A stretch of 64,000 nt of DNA from Trinickia terrae (GCF_005144415.1 NZ_SWJE01000003.1:62001-126000); one strand, 5' to 3'; counted from the first letter of the stretch, positions 35,775-48,045 are shown. The notes: generated from the sequence alone by a model not told the origin. A program made the numbers and translations.

Positions 35775-36530
35775 TTATAGCGTTTCTATGCTTCTTTCAT
35801 TCCCGTTGTGATCGGTCGCCGCCACTTGCTTTCCCGGGGGCTCCGCGGTGAGCCGGTCGAGCTGGTAGCCGTAACCGTATAGCGGGGTCAGGCAGTAGCC
35901 GCGCTCCGGGTGCAGCCCCAGCTTGGTCCGTATGCGCGAGGCGTGGGTGTCGAGTGTGCGCGACTTCAGGTCGCGGCGGGTCGCCCAGACTGTCTCCAGG
36001 ATGTGCGCGCGCGATACCGGCCTGCCTAGGTTCGCGAACAGCAGCAGCGCGAAGCGGCATTCCTTCGGCGTCAGCGTGACGACCTGGTCGCCGAATCGTG
36101 CAAGACCGCGCGAGACGTCGAACGCATACTCGCCGAAGCGCCCGCGCGACGGGCTCGGCGGGCGGCGCACGCCGGCGCGGCGCAGCAGGGCGTCGACGCG
36201 CGCAAGCAGCTCCGGGCCGCGCACCGGCTTGCCGAGACAGTCGTCGGCGCCCGCGTGGAGGCTCGCGACGATCTCGCTTTCGCGCGGCGCGTGGATCAGG
36301 ACGATGGCGGGCAGGCCTGGCAGGATCGCGCGGGCGGCGGGGATGACGTCCTCGGACGGCAGATCGCCGGCCCAGAAGTCGGTAATGAGAAGATCGCAGG
36401 TTCGCGTGGCGAGCCACGCGAAGAAATCGTTGCTGTTGGTGAAGTGCTGACAGGCATGGCCGCCTGCGAACAACAGACGGTCCATCACTTCGGCGTGGCG
36501 AGAATCCGGTTCGATAAGGGCGATTCGCAT
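35775..36530 (-). CDS. Orphan response regulator, OmpR/PhoB type
   Basis: 251 residues. REC domain with acidic pocket E7/D9, phospho-acceptor D51 (LLITDFW) and K101 (GKPV). C-terminal winged helix (VVTLTPKECRFALLLFANLGRPVSRAHILETVWATRR, then TLDTHASRIRTKLGLHPERGY...LYGYGYQL). No histidine kinase gene is next to it. A hemA -10-like box overlaps its stop region. Targets unknown. Confidence 0.92.
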   Translation of the reverse strand: MRIALIEPDSRHAEVMDRLLFAGGHACQHFTNSNDFFAWLATRTCDLLITDFWAGDLPSEDVIPAARAILPGLPAIVLIHAPRESEIVASLHAGADDCLGKPVRGPELLARVDALLRRAGVRRPPSPSRGRFGEYAFDVSRGLARFGDQVVTLTPKECRFALLLFANLGRPVSRAHILETVWATRRDLKSRTLDTHASRIRTKLGLHPERGYCLTPLYGYGYQLDRLTAEPPGKQVAATDHNGNERSIETL

Positions 36531-36707
36531 GAATAGGCGTCAGCGAGCCAGCGCACGCGCTTGCTTAACATTCTTCCGGCCCCTAAACTCGACCGCTTAA
36601 CGGAAAAATGCTGTGCTGATCTTCTGTGGAAATGAGATAAGAATGCTATTGAGGCGTTTGCGCTGCGCCTATGGGATTAGTCTGAAAATAATGCGGGGAC
36701 ACGTCTG

Positions 36708-36962
36708 ATGGGCTGGCCGGGTATCGTCGTGCTCGGCGCCGTCGTCGGCTTTGCCGGCTGGTGGCTCCATCCGCTGCGTCGCGCGGGCCGCGTGCGTCCG
36801 TGGCTCGCCGTGCTGATCGGGCTTGCGGCGGCCGCTGCCGCCAAGATGGCCGGCAATGCGACGGGACTTTTCCATGATGGCGACACGCTCGAATGGCCGG
36901 TGTGCACGGCCGCCTCGCTCCTCGCCGTTGCCGTGACGGTCGGCTTGTTCTCCCGTCGATGA
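36708..36962 (+). CDS. Small membrane protein, GlsB/YeaQ/YmgE-like
   Basis: 84 residues with three hydrophobic segments and Gly/Ala-rich helices (GIVVLGAVVGFAGWWLH, LAVLIGLAAAAAAKMAGN, CTAASLLAVAVTVGLF). The layout resembles the transglycosylase-associated GlsB/YeaQ family, whose function is unclear. It ends 18 bp before the aminopeptidase gene, so both are probably co-transcribed. Confidence 0.65.
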   Translation: MGWPGIVVLGAVVGFAGWWLHPLRRAGRVRPWLAVLIGLAAAAAAKMAGNATGLFHDGDTLEWPVCTAASLLAVAVTVGLFSRR

Positions 36963-36980
36963 ACGCTTGCAGGCTACACA

Positions 36981-38810
36981 ATGAATATCCGACATCCTGA
37001 ATCCGCTGCCCTCGGCGAATCCATTCCCGAGCGGCTGGCGCGCCTGCGTGGCGCCATGGCGCGCGCGGGGCTCGCCGCTTGCCTCGTGCCGACTGCCGAC
37101 CCGCATCTCTCCGAATATCCGCCCGAGCGCTGGCAGGGCCGTCAATGGCTGTCGGGCTTCGACGGGTCGGCAGGGCTCTTGATCGTGACCGCCGACTTCG
37201 CGGGCCTCTGGACGGACAGCCGCTACTGGGAGCAGGCCGAGACGCAATTGGCCGGCAGCGGCGTGCAGCTCATGAAGCTGATGGCGGGCGGGCAGTCGCA
37301 GGCGCATGTCGATTGGCTCGCGCAGACTCTGCCGGCGGGGGCGGCGGTCGGCGTCGACGGCGCGGTGCTGGGCGTCGCGGCGGCGCGCGCGTTGGCGGAC
37401 GGGCTTGCGCCGCGCGGCATTGCGTTGCGCACCGACGTTGATTTGCTCGACGAGATCTGGCCGGCGCGTCCTGCGTTGCCGGACGTGGCGGTTTTCGAGC
37501 ACGCCGTCCCGCACGCGGGCGACACCCGCGCCGAAAAGCTCGCCCAGGTGCGCCGCGCGATGCAGGAAAAAGGTGCGCAATGGCACTTCGTCTCGACGCT
37601 CGACGACCTCGCGTGGCTGACGAACCTGCGCGGCGCGGACGTCACCTACAACCCGGTGTTCGTCGCGCATGCGCTGATCGGGCTCGATGGCGCATCGCTC
37701 TTCATCGGCGACGGCAAGGTGCCGCAGGAAACGGTCGATGCGCTCGCGCGCGACGGCATCCGCGTCGAGCCGTACCGCAACGCTGCGGCCGCGCTCGCCG
37801 CGCTGCCGGCCGGATCGACGCTCCTCGTCGATCCGCGCCGCATTACCTACGGCTCGCTGCAGGCGGTGCCGGCGTCGGTGAAAGTGGTCGAGGCGGTCAA
37901 CCCGTCGACGTTCGCCAAATCGCGCAAGACCGCGAGCGAAGCCGAGCACGTGCGCGCGACGATGGAGCAGGACGGCGCGGCGCTCGCCGAGTTTTTCGCG
38001 TGGTTCGAGAGCGCGCTCGCCAAGGGCGAGAAGCTCACCGAGCTCACCGTCGACGAACGCCTGACGGCGGCGCGCGCACGCCGGCCGGGCTTCGTCTCGC
38101 TGAGCTTCTCGACGATCGCGGGCTTCAACGCGAACGGCGCGATGCCGCATTACAGGGCGACTGAAGCGTCGCACGCGACGATCGAAGGCAATGGCCTCTT
38201 GCTGATCGACTCGGGCGGCCAATACGTGAGCGGCACCACCGACATCACCCGAGTCGTGCCGGTCGGCGCCGTTTCGGACGAGCAGAAGCGCGACTTCACG
38301 ATCGTGCTCAAGGCGATGATGGCGCTCTCGCGCGCGCATTTTCCGCGCGGCATCCGCTCGCCGATGCTCGATGCGATCGCCCGCGCGCCGATCTGGGAAG
38401 CCGGCCTCGATTACGGCCACGGCACCGGGCACGGCGTCGGCTACTTCCTGAACGTGCACGAAGGCCCGCAGGTCATCTCGCACTACGCGCCGGCCGAGCC
38501 GTTCACGGCGATGGAAGAGGGGATGATCACGTCTGTCGAGCCGGGCGTGTACCGGCCGGGCAAGTGGGGCGTGCGGATCGAGAACCTGGTCTTGAACCGC
38601 GCTGCGCGGGAGACCGAGTTCGGCTCGTTCCTCGCGTTCGAGACGCTGACGCTGTGCCCGATCGACACGCGCTGCATCGAGGTTTCGCTGCTGCGCGAGG
38701 ACGAGCGCGCGTGGCTCAACGCGTATCACGAGACGGTGCGCACGCGGGTGTCGCCGCATGTGACGGGCGATGCGAAAGCGTGGCTCGAGACGCGTACTCA
38801 ACCCATCTGA
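36981..38810 (+). CDS. M24-family Xaa-Pro aminopeptidase (long, two N-terminal domains)
   Basis: 609 residues. Two creatinase-like N-terminal domains precede a pita-bread metallopeptidase. Metal ligands are visible: Asp in LIDSGGQYVSGTTDITR, His in YGHGTGHGVGYFLNVHE, Glu in TSVEPGVYR and Glu in RIENLV. It removes N-terminal residues preceding proline, using Mn or Co. Length and layout match eukaryote-type APP1/XPNPEP1-like bacterial enzymes rather than 440-residue PepP. Confidence 0.92.
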   Translation: MNIRHPESAALGESIPERLARLRGAMARAGLAACLVPTADPHLSEYPPERWQGRQWLSGFDGSAGLLIVTADFAGLWTDSRYWEQAETQLAGSGVQLMKLMAGGQSQAHVDWLAQTLPAGAAVGVDGAVLGVAAARALADGLAPRGIALRTDVDLLDEIWPARPALPDVAVFEHAVPHAGDTRAEKLAQVRRAMQEKGAQWHFVSTLDDLAWLTNLRGADVTYNPVFVAHALIGLDGASLFIGDGKVPQETVDALARDGIRVEPYRNAAAALAALPAGSTLLVDPRRITYGSLQAVPASVKVVEAVNPSTFAKSRKTASEAEHVRATMEQDGAALAEFFAWFESALAKGEKLTELTVDERLTAARARRPGFVSLSFSTIAGFNANGAMPHYRATEASHATIEGNGLLLIDSGGQYVSGTTDITRVVPVGAVSDEQKRDFTIVLKAMMALSRAHFPRGIRSPMLDAIARAPIWEAGLDYGHGTGHGVGYFLNVHEGPQVISHYAPAEPFTAMEEGMITSVEPGVYRPGKWGVRIENLVLNRAARETEFGSFLAFETLTLCPIDTRCIEVSLLREDERAWLNAYHETVRTRVSPHVTGDAKAWLETRTQPI

Positions 38811-38848
38811 TCTGACCTGAACACGCAACGAACAAAAGGAACCGAGAG

Positions 38849-39394
38849 ATGCCGAACATCGGAGTGGTCGTCGTCGACATGCAGCAAGCCTTGCTCGCCG
38901 GAGCGACTCCGGCATATCGCGTCGAAGCCGTGGTCGAAGGGATCAATCGGCTCACCGCCGCCGCCCGCGCGGCGAAAGCGCCGGTGTGGTTCGTGCAGCA
39001 CGCGCATGACGAGATGCTCGCGCCGAACAGCCCCGGCTGGCAGCTCCATCCCGGGCTCGTGCTCGAAGACGGCGACCTCGCTGTGGGCAAGCGCGTCGGC
39101 GATTCTTTCCACGAGACGCCGCTTCAGGCGCAACTGGACCGGCAGGGTGTCGAGCATGTCGTGTTCTGCGGCTACGCGAGCGAGTTCTGCGTCAACACGG
39201 CCGCACGCCGCGCAGCGTTGCTCGGCTACCGGACGACGGTGGTTTCCGATCTGCACACGACCCAGGACAAACCGCATCTCACGGCTCAGCAGATCGTCGA
39301 GCATCAAAACTTCGTCTGGACCAACAGCTCGCTCACCGGCAACCCGATCTCGGTGCGCCCGCTCGCCGACGTGCTCAAAGCGGAGTTCGCATGA
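38849..39394 (+). CDS. Isochorismatase-family cysteine hydrolase
   Basis: 181 residues. Catalytic triad candidates are D10 (VVVVDMQQALL), K81 (LAVGKRVGDSF) and C114 (CGYASEFCVNTAARRA). The family cleaves amides or vinyl ethers, for example nicotinamide or isochorismate; the substrate is not determined. AAAGGAACCGAGAG precedes the ATG. It overlaps the next gene by 4 bp (ATGA), so the two are coupled. Confidence 0.9.
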   Translation: MPNIGVVVVDMQQALLAGATPAYRVEAVVEGINRLTAAARAAKAPVWFVQHAHDEMLAPNSPGWQLHPGLVLEDGDLAVGKRVGDSFHETPLQAQLDRQGVEHVVFCGYASEFCVNTAARRAALLGYRTTVVSDLHTTQDKPHLTAQQIVEHQNFVWTNSSLTGNPISVRPLADVLKAEFA

Positions 39395-40014
39395 CCGTCA
39401 AGGCCGTCGTCTTCGATTTTGGCGGGGTGCTGATCGACTGGAGCCCCGATTACCTGTACCGCCAGCTGATTCCCGATGAGACCGAGCGCCGGTGGTTTCT
39501 CACGCATGTCTGTGCGATGGACTGGGTCGTGAGGCAGGACGGCGGCCAGTCGATCGCCGACGGCACCGCTGAGCTCGTGGCAAAGTTTCCCGAGCACGAG
39601 GCGCTGATCCGCGCGTTCTACGAGCGCTGGCACGAGATGATCGGCGGCGTGCTCGAGGACGGCGCGGCGACGCTCGATAAGCTCGACGCGGCCGGCGTGC
39701 CGCTCTTCGGCCTGACGAACTGGTCGGCCGAGACCTTCCCGTATGCGTGGGAGAACTTTCCGATCCTGCGGCGCTTCAAGGACATCGTCGTCTCGGGCCG
39801 CGTGAAGCTCGTGAAGCCGGACCCGGCGATCTACCGCGAGATGGCGAGCCGGATCGAGCCGCACCTGCCCGGCATCGTGCCGCACGAAATCGTCTTCATC
39901 GACGACAACCGCAAGAACGCCGACGCCGCGACGGCGCTTGGCTGGCATGGCGTCCACCATACGAGCGCGGCGGCCACCGAAGCGCGCTTGCGCGAATTGG
40001 GCCTGCCGGTCTGA
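39391..40014 (+). CDS. HAD-superfamily hydrolase (YihX-like)
   Basis: 207 residues. Motif I FDFGGVLIDW with nucleophile D9, motif II LTNWSAETF, motif III KPDPAIYREM and motif IV FIDDNRKNADAA. The cap domain is the helical C1 type. Small phosphatase acting on sugar phosphates or similar; substrate unknown. Translationally coupled to the isochorismatase-like gene. Confidence 0.9.
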   Translation: MTVKAVVFDFGGVLIDWSPDYLYRQLIPDETERRWFLTHVCAMDWVVRQDGGQSIADGTAELVAKFPEHEALIRAFYERWHEMIGGVLEDGAATLDKLDAAGVPLFGLTNWSAETFPYAWENFPILRRFKDIVVSGRVKLVKPDPAIYREMASRIEPHLPGIVPHEIVFIDDNRKNADAATALGWHGVHHTSAAATEARLRELGLPV

Positions 40015-40069
40015 GTTGGCGGACGGCCGCCGGTTCTGGCGGCCGCGCGCCGCCTGCCATGCCGGCCCC

Positions 40070-41182
40070 TCATTGCCCGAGCAGATTACGCAGCGCGCCG
40101 CTCAGCCCCTTCACCGTTTCCCCCACGCCCTTCGCGACGCCTTTGACGCTCACGCCGAGCGCGCCGGCGAAGCCTGAGCTGAGCTTGGTGGCGAGGCGCT
40201 CGTTGAGCGAGAACTGCGGGTCGCGCAGATCGCCGTCGAGCACGAAATGCAGCGTGATCGTGTCGCCATGCGCCTTCAGCGCGGCGATGGCCGCCTTGGT
40301 CGGCAGGGACAGGAACGTGTCGAGCGGATCGCCGCTCTCGGCGAGCTGCAGGTGGTCGAGCGTGACCACGCCGGGCGCGTGAAGCTGCTCGTCGCGCACC
40401 GTCGCGTCGACGGTCATGTCGAGCGTGCCGCTCGCCACCGGCGTCTTTGCGCTGATTTTCGTGAGCAGGTAAGGATCGAGCACGGCGATGTCGACGCCGC
40501 GCAGTTGCGTGTTCGTCTGCGAGTCCTTGCTCGCGATCTTGATCCAGCCGGAAAACGACACTTTGCCGGTGTGCTGCGGGCCTTTGATGTCGCCGCTTGC
40601 GCTGACCTTCGCCGGCTCGGAGAGGGCGGGCAGGCGCAGGTCGTCGACGGTCGCGCGCGCGTTTTCGACGGCGATCTTGTAGGCGGGATGCCGCACCGTC
40701 TCGTCGTAGAACTCGAACGTGCCGTGTGTGAACTCGATGTGGTCGATGCGCGTTTCCTGCTGGGCAGGCGCGACGTCTGCGGCGATCGGCGTCCGGTTGA
40801 GCGCCTCGCGCAGGTTCGGCACGACCTGCAGGCCGCCGCTCGCGGTGCGCAGTACGGTCAGCATGAAGCCGTCGACGACGACGCTGCGCATATGCACGCG
40901 CTTCTTGAGCAGGTCGGGCAGGTCCGGCTCGATCGTGATGCGCTCGGCGCGCAGCGTGTCGCCGGCGGGCCAGCCCTTCGGCGCGTGCAGGCGGACGTTG
41001 GAGAGGGTCACGCCCGACCAGCCGATGTCGATGCGCTCGGCGCTGCCGAGAGGCGCGAGCGCATTGGCGATGCGGGCTTTCAGTTCGCGCTCGGCAACGT
41101 ACACGCCGACGATCGCCGCGACGATCAGTGCGGCGATCACGCCGAAGACCATCGATGCCGCGCGTTTGCCTCTCGATGCCAT
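40070..41182 (-). CDS. AsmA/DUF748-like inner-membrane-anchored protein
   Basis: 370 residues. One N-terminal membrane helix (MVFGVIAALIVAAIVGVYVA) followed by long beta-rich repeats (LSNVRLHAPKGWPAGDTLRAERITIEPDLPDLLKKRVHMRSVVVDGFMLTV and similar), like AsmA-type/DUF748 proteins that bridge the envelope and affect lipid transport. The C-terminus contains Gly/Val-rich amphipathic helices. Function not defined. The terminator at 41215-41256 separates it from ettA. Confidence 0.75.
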   Translation of the reverse strand: MASRGKRAASMVFGVIAALIVAAIVGVYVAERELKARIANALAPLGSAERIDIGWSGVTLSNVRLHAPKGWPAGDTLRAERITIEPDLPDLLKKRVHMRSVVVDGFMLTVLRTASGGLQVVPNLREALNRTPIAADVAPAQQETRIDHIEFTHGTFEFYDETVRHPAYKIAVENARATVDDLRLPALSEPAKVSASGDIKGPQHTGKVSFSGWIKIASKDSQTNTQLRGVDIAVLDPYLLTKISAKTPVASGTLDMTVDATVRDEQLHAPGVVTLDHLQLAESGDPLDTFLSLPTKAAIAALKAHGDTITLHFVLDGDLRDPQFSLNERLATKLSSGFAGALGVSVKGVAKGVGETVKGLSGALRNLLGQ

Positions 41183-41214
41183 CTATCGCTCCGTTAGGTA
41201 CCTTGCCGCAAACG

Positions 41215-41256
41215 GACAAGCGCCCCGCGCACTTCACAGTCCGCGGGGCGCTTGTC
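41215..41256 (-). terminator. Terminator-like hairpin after ettA
   Basis: 15-bp perfect stem GACAAGCGCCCCGCG (41215-41229) / CGCGGGGCGCTTGTC (41242-41256), 12-nt loop. Lies downstream of ettA on its strand; the U tract is weak. Confidence 0.7.
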
Positions 41257-41305
41257 ATCGCGCAAGCCGTGTGCCCTGGCTTGCTTTAAAACCGGCCGGT
41301 TTACC

Positions 41306-42973
<1,668 letters not shown>

Positions 42974-43155
42974 GGGCGTGAAGTCGGAATGTTGAGGCCG
43001 CGCGGCGCGGGAGAGGGCGCGGGCGGCGATGGGTGAAAAGGGCTGGCGCTGCGCCGGGGGCGCTTCGATGCGCGCTCGCGGCGGCGTTTTGCGCGCGAAA
43101 GCGTCCGCTATTGTACTTCGGGACTTCGCGCTCGCCGGAAACGCGGACGATGTCT

Positions 43156-43491
43156 TCAGAGCCAGTCGGCGACGCCGCCGTGCCCCGAGCACGTGCCGCG
43201 GTGGTGTCGGCTGAAGCTGTAGGCGCCGTCGCGGCAGCGGGCCGTCGCGCCTTCGGGGGCGCGGCCCGATTTCGAGTGCGCGGGCGAATGCACCGTCTCG
43301 CCGGAGCGGTTCCGATACGTGTGGTGATTGTCGAGATTGGCTTCGTCGGGCGTGGCGGCCGAAGTCGAATAGGCGAGAGCAGGCGTCACGGCGAGCAGCA
43401 GGGCGGCGGCAAATGCGGTGGCGACGGCTTGCTTGAATGTCCGGCCGAAGGCCGAATGGCCGGCCCGGCTGATTGCGCTGCTATGCGGCAT
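43156..43491 (-). CDS. Secreted DUF3761-like protein
   Basis: 111 residues from ATG 43491 (AGGAG upstream). A cleavable signal peptide (AVATAFAAALLLAVTPALAYS) leads to a small Cys-containing domain with NHHTYRNRSGETVHSPAHS and ATARCRDGAYSFSRHHRGTCSGHGGVADWL, the conserved DUF3761 pattern. Two Cys could form a disulfide in the periplasm. Function unknown. Confidence 0.8.
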   Translation of the reverse strand: MPHSSAISRAGHSAFGRTFKQAVATAFAAALLLAVTPALAYSTSAATPDEANLDNHHTYRNRSGETVHSPAHSKSGRAPEGATARCRDGAYSFSRHHRGTCSGHGGVADWL

Positions 43492-43636
43492 GGATGGGGT
43501 CTCCTGTTTGCGTCGTTTTCTTTCACGGAGGATTCGCACTGCGAGGGGCAGAATATAGCGCGGCCGTGCCCTGCGATTTCATTCGATTGGGCAAACCAAG
43601 CAAAATGCTGCGACCGTTGGAGAGGGAGGTGTTCGC

Positions 43637-44626
43637 GTGTTGCGTTTGATTCGTGGTGGTTGGTTCGTGCCGCTTTGCGCGGTTTTGCTGGGGGCCTGCG
43701 CTTCTGCGCCGCCCGCTTCGACGACCGCGCCGGTTTTGGCGCTGCCGCTCGTCGTCGCGCATCGCGGCGGCACGGCCGATGCGCCCGAGAACACGCTCGA
43801 AGCGATCCGGCAGGCGCTCGAGCATCACGCCGACGTCATGTGGCTCACTGTCCAACTGAGCAAGGACGGCGTGCCGGTGCTGTACCGCCCGGCGGATTTG
43901 TCGGCGCTGACCGATGTGTCGGGGCCGGTTGCGGGCAAGACGGCTGCAGAGCTGGCCCGCGTCAACGCAGGATGGACGTTCAAGCAGACCGATGCCGCAG
44001 GCCAAGTCGATTACCCCTATCGCCGCCATCCCGCCGGCGTTCCCACGTTGCGCGACGCATTGCGTGCGTTACCGCCGACGATGCCGGTGATCCTGGACAT
44101 GAAAGCGCTGCCCGCCGAGCCGCAGACGCAGGCGGTTGCCAAGGTGCTCACGGAGGAAGAGGCATGGGCGCGCGTCGCGATCTATTCGACGGAAGCGGCG
44201 TACCAACGCGGTTTCGCTGCTTATCCGCAGGCGCGGTTGTTCGAGTCGCGCGATGCGACGCGCTTGCGCCTGCTGCGTGTGTTGCTCGACGATGGCTGCA
44301 TGGATGCGCCCGCCGCATCGGCGTGGACGGGCTTCGAACTGCATCGCAAGCTGACCGTCACCGAGAAATTCACGTTGGGAGAGGGGCGCTCCGAGGTGAG
44401 CGCGACGATGTGGACGCCCGCCACGGTGGCGTGTTTCCGGAAGCAGTCGAGCAAGGTCCGGATCGTGGCGATTGCGGTGAACAATGGGGATGACTATCGC
44501 ACGGCGGCGTGTCTGGGCATCGATGCGGTGCTGGCCGATTCGCCGCGGGAGATGGCGGCGATTCGCGAGGGGATGGCGAGGCCGCTGCGGTGTCCGGCAT
44601 CGATTGGCGCGGGGATTGATCCCTAG
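43637..44626 (+). CDS. Lipoprotein with degenerate glycerophosphodiester phosphodiesterase domain
   Basis: 329 residues, GTG start at 43637 with GAGGGAGG upstream. Lipobox LLGAC with C21. The GDPD fold is recognisable (VVAHRGGTADAPENTLEAIRQAL, DGVPVLY, GVPTLRDALRALP, CLGIDAVLADSP). H42-R43 and E51-N52 are kept, but the canonical ExD is W69-L-T71 and the HD of the motif after DGVPV is R84-P85. Two metal ligands and the general acid are thus lost, and hydrolase activity is doubtful. Possible roles are binding or structural; this is inference. Confidence 0.8.
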   Translation: MLRLIRGGWFVPLCAVLLGACASAPPASTTAPVLALPLVVAHRGGTADAPENTLEAIRQALEHHADVMWLTVQLSKDGVPVLYRPADLSALTDVSGPVAGKTAAELARVNAGWTFKQTDAAGQVDYPYRRHPAGVPTLRDALRALPPTMPVILDMKALPAEPQTQAVAKVLTEEEAWARVAIYSTEAAYQRGFAAYPQARLFESRDATRLRLLRVLLDDGCMDAPAASAWTGFELHRKLTVTEKFTLGEGRSEVSATMWTPATVACFRKQSSKVRIVAIAVNNGDDYRTAACLGIDAVLADSPREMAAIREGMARPLRCPASIGAGIDP

Positions 44627-44656
44627 CGGAAAGGATCGCGTAACACAGATATGCGA

Positions 44657-44688
44657 CAAGGCCCGCACTGATGCGGGCCTTGCTGTTG
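44657..44688. terminator. Terminator hairpin between convergent genes
   Basis: CAAGGCCCGC (44657-44666) pairs with GCGGGCCTTG (44673-44682), loop ACTGAT. Modest T content on the plus strand. Confidence 0.75.
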
Positions 44689-44718
44689 CGGGGTTGAATC
44701 CTGCGCCGGAAGCGGCGG

Positions 44719-45813
<1,095 letters not shown>

Positions 45814-46059
45814 GGAATCCTTCGAACGGGTAAAACGGCGCGTGGGGCCGGGCGCTGCGGGGCGCGGCCGGAAAGGCGGGGCGGCCGCAGCGCGGAAAAA
45901 ATGGGCGGCGCGCTCGACGTGAGCGGCGAGCGCGGCCGGCAAAAGCGCTATTGTACCGCCGGTCCTGCCGCAGACCGCGCCGAAGGCGTCCCCGCGACTT
46001 TTGATATGGCGCACCGGCGCGGCCCGTCCGGATCAGCCGTCCCATAGGGCGCGGCTATA

Positions 46060-47241
46060 ATGCCCGGCATGACTTCCCCTCATCAATCGTTCCACGTGGC
46101 CGTCGTCGGCGGCGGACTCGTCGGCAAGACCGCCGCGCTCGCGCTGACGCAAGCGGGCTTGCGTGTCGCGCTGCTTGCTCAACCCGCCGCGCCGCGTCCC
46201 GCCGACGCCATGTTCGACGCTCGTATTTACGCGCTGTCGGCCAGCTCGCAGACTTTGCTCGAACGCCTGCGCGTCTGGCAGGCGCTCGATCACAGCCGGC
46301 CTGCGCCCGTCTACGACATGCGCGTCTACGGCGATGCGGCCGCCGAGCTCCATTTCTCGGCGTTTCAGGCGGCGGTGCCGCAGCTTGCGTGGATCGTCGA
46401 GTCGTCGCTGATCGAGCAGTCGCTCGATGCCGCGCTGCGCTTCCAGCCGAACCTGACCTGGACCGACGCACGCGCCCAGGGCCTCGACGTCGAGCCGGAC
46501 GCCGCCACGCTAGGCCTCGCGAACGGCCAGGCAATCGAGGCGGATCTCGTCGTCGGCGCGGACGGCGCCCACTCGTGGGTGCGCGCGCAGATCGACTCGA
46601 AAGTCGAGCGGCGCGACTACCGGCAGACCGGCGTGGTCGCCAACTTCAAGGCGGCGAAGCCCCACGGCGAAACGGCGTACCAATGGTTCAAGGACGGCGA
46701 GATCATCGCGCTGCTGCCGCTGCCCGACGGGCATGTGTCGCTCGTCTGGTCGGCGCGCACCGAGCATGCGAACGAGCTGCTCGCGCTCGATCCCGCGCAG
46801 CTCGCGGCGGCGGTCGAGAAGGCCACGCAGAGCCATCTCGGCGCGCTCGAATGCGTGACGCCCGCGCAGGGCTTTCCGCTCGCGCTGCAGACGGTCGACC
46901 GCCTGATCGCGCCGCGCGTCGCGCTGATCGGCGACGCCGCCCACCTGATCCACCCGCTCGCGGGCCAGGGGATGAACCTCGGCCTGCGCGACGCCGCCGC
47001 GCTCGTGGACGTCATCGCGAAGAAGGAGCCGTTCCGCGACCTGGGCGACCCGGTGCTCCTGCGCCGCTACGAGCGCGCGCGCCGCGAGGATATCGGCGCG
47101 CTGATGCTTGCGACCGACGGCCTGCAACGGCTCTTTTCCGTTCCGGGCATGGTCGCGCGCGCGGTGCGCAACACGGGCATGGCGCTCGTCGGCGCGCAGC
47201 CGCTCATTAAGCGCTGGCTCGTTTCGGCCGCCTTGGGTTAA
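46060..47241 (+). CDS. UbiH/UbiF/Coq6-type FAD-dependent hydroxylase
   Basis: 393 residues. FAD-binding GxGxxG in VAVVGGGLVGKTAALALTQAG, DG motif VVGADGAHSWVRAQ, and GDAAHLIHPLAGQGMNLGLRD. The family hydroxylates the ubiquinone ring. Which ring position is not visible, so no symbol is given. A TATAAT at 46056-46061 overlaps the first ATG (46060); the second ATG at 46069 would fit better if this is the promoter. Confidence 0.9.
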   Translation: MPGMTSPHQSFHVAVVGGGLVGKTAALALTQAGLRVALLAQPAAPRPADAMFDARIYALSASSQTLLERLRVWQALDHSRPAPVYDMRVYGDAAAELHFSAFQAAVPQLAWIVESSLIEQSLDAALRFQPNLTWTDARAQGLDVEPDAATLGLANGQAIEADLVVGADGAHSWVRAQIDSKVERRDYRQTGVVANFKAAKPHGETAYQWFKDGEIIALLPLPDGHVSLVWSARTEHANELLALDPAQLAAAVEKATQSHLGALECVTPAQGFPLALQTVDRLIAPRVALIGDAAHLIHPLAGQGMNLGLRDAAALVDVIAKKEPFRDLGDPVLLRRYERARREDIGALMLATDGLQRLFSVPGMVARAVRNTGMALVGAQPLIKRWLVSAALG

Positions 47242-47316
47242 GAGATAGGCGGGCGAGAGGCCCGCCCGCCACGAACACGGTGCGCAACGCGCGCGCCCCA
47301 TCAGAGGATGCAAGAA

Positions 47317-48045
47317 ATGAAGAAAATCGTACGGATCGCGGTCACCGCGCTGGCCGTCGCGGCAGCGACGCTCGGCTGCAGCGCCCAGGCGGACCAAGTC
47401 ACCGACAAGTTGAAAGCCACGCTGCAATCGCGCCTTGGCGACGATGCGCCGATCAAGAGCATCACGAAGTCGCCGATCGCGGGCTTGTACGAGGTCAACC
47501 TCGGCTCGCAGATCATCTATAGCGACGCGAACGGCGACTACGTGCTGCTCGGCGACCTCGTCGATACGAAGACGCGCACCAACCTCACCGAAGCGCGCCT
47601 TGCTGAGACCAACAAGATCGATTTCGCGAGCCTGCCGCTCGGGAACGCGGTGAAGGTCGTGAAGGGCAACGGCAGCCGCAGGATTGCGGTGTTCTCCGAT
47701 CCGAACTGCCCGTACTGCAAGCAGCTCGAGACGACGCTGAAGTCGATCGACAACGTCACGGTCTACACGTTCCTGTATCCGGTGCTGTCGCCGGATTCAC
47801 TGGTGAAGTCGAAGTCGATCTGGTGCTCGGCCGACCGCGCGAAGACGTGGGAAGCCTGGATGCTCGACCACAAGGCGCCGAACGGTCCTGCCAATTGCGA
47901 CACCAGCGCGCTCGACAAGAACCTCGCGCTCGGCCGCGGCATGAACGTGACCGGCACGCCAACCGTATTCCTCGCCGACGGCCGCCGCCTGCCCGGCGCG
48001 GTGTCGGCCGACCAGCTCGACAAGGCCCTGGCCTCCGCGCACTGA
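47317..48045 (+). CDS. dsbC: Thiol:disulfide interchange protein DsbC
   Basis: 242 residues from ATG 47317 (AGAGG eight bases upstream; the ATG at 47308 is too close). Signal peptide ending near ATLGCSAQA, DsbC N-terminal dimerization domain (KSITKSPIAGLYEVNLG...IIYSD), and thioredoxin-like domain with CPYC in FSDPNCPYCKQLE. It isomerizes wrong disulfides in the periplasm with DsbD. A second Cys pair (WCSADR, NCDTS) is as in the family. Confidence 0.94.
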   Translation: MKKIVRIAVTALAVAAATLGCSAQADQVTDKLKATLQSRLGDDAPIKSITKSPIAGLYEVNLGSQIIYSDANGDYVLLGDLVDTKTRTNLTEARLAETNKIDFASLPLGNAVKVVKGNGSRRIAVFSDPNCPYCKQLETTLKSIDNVTVYTFLYPVLSPDSLVKSKSIWCSADRAKTWEAWMLDHKAPNGPANCDTSALDKNLALGRGMNVTGTPTVFLADGRRLPGAVSADQLDKALASAH

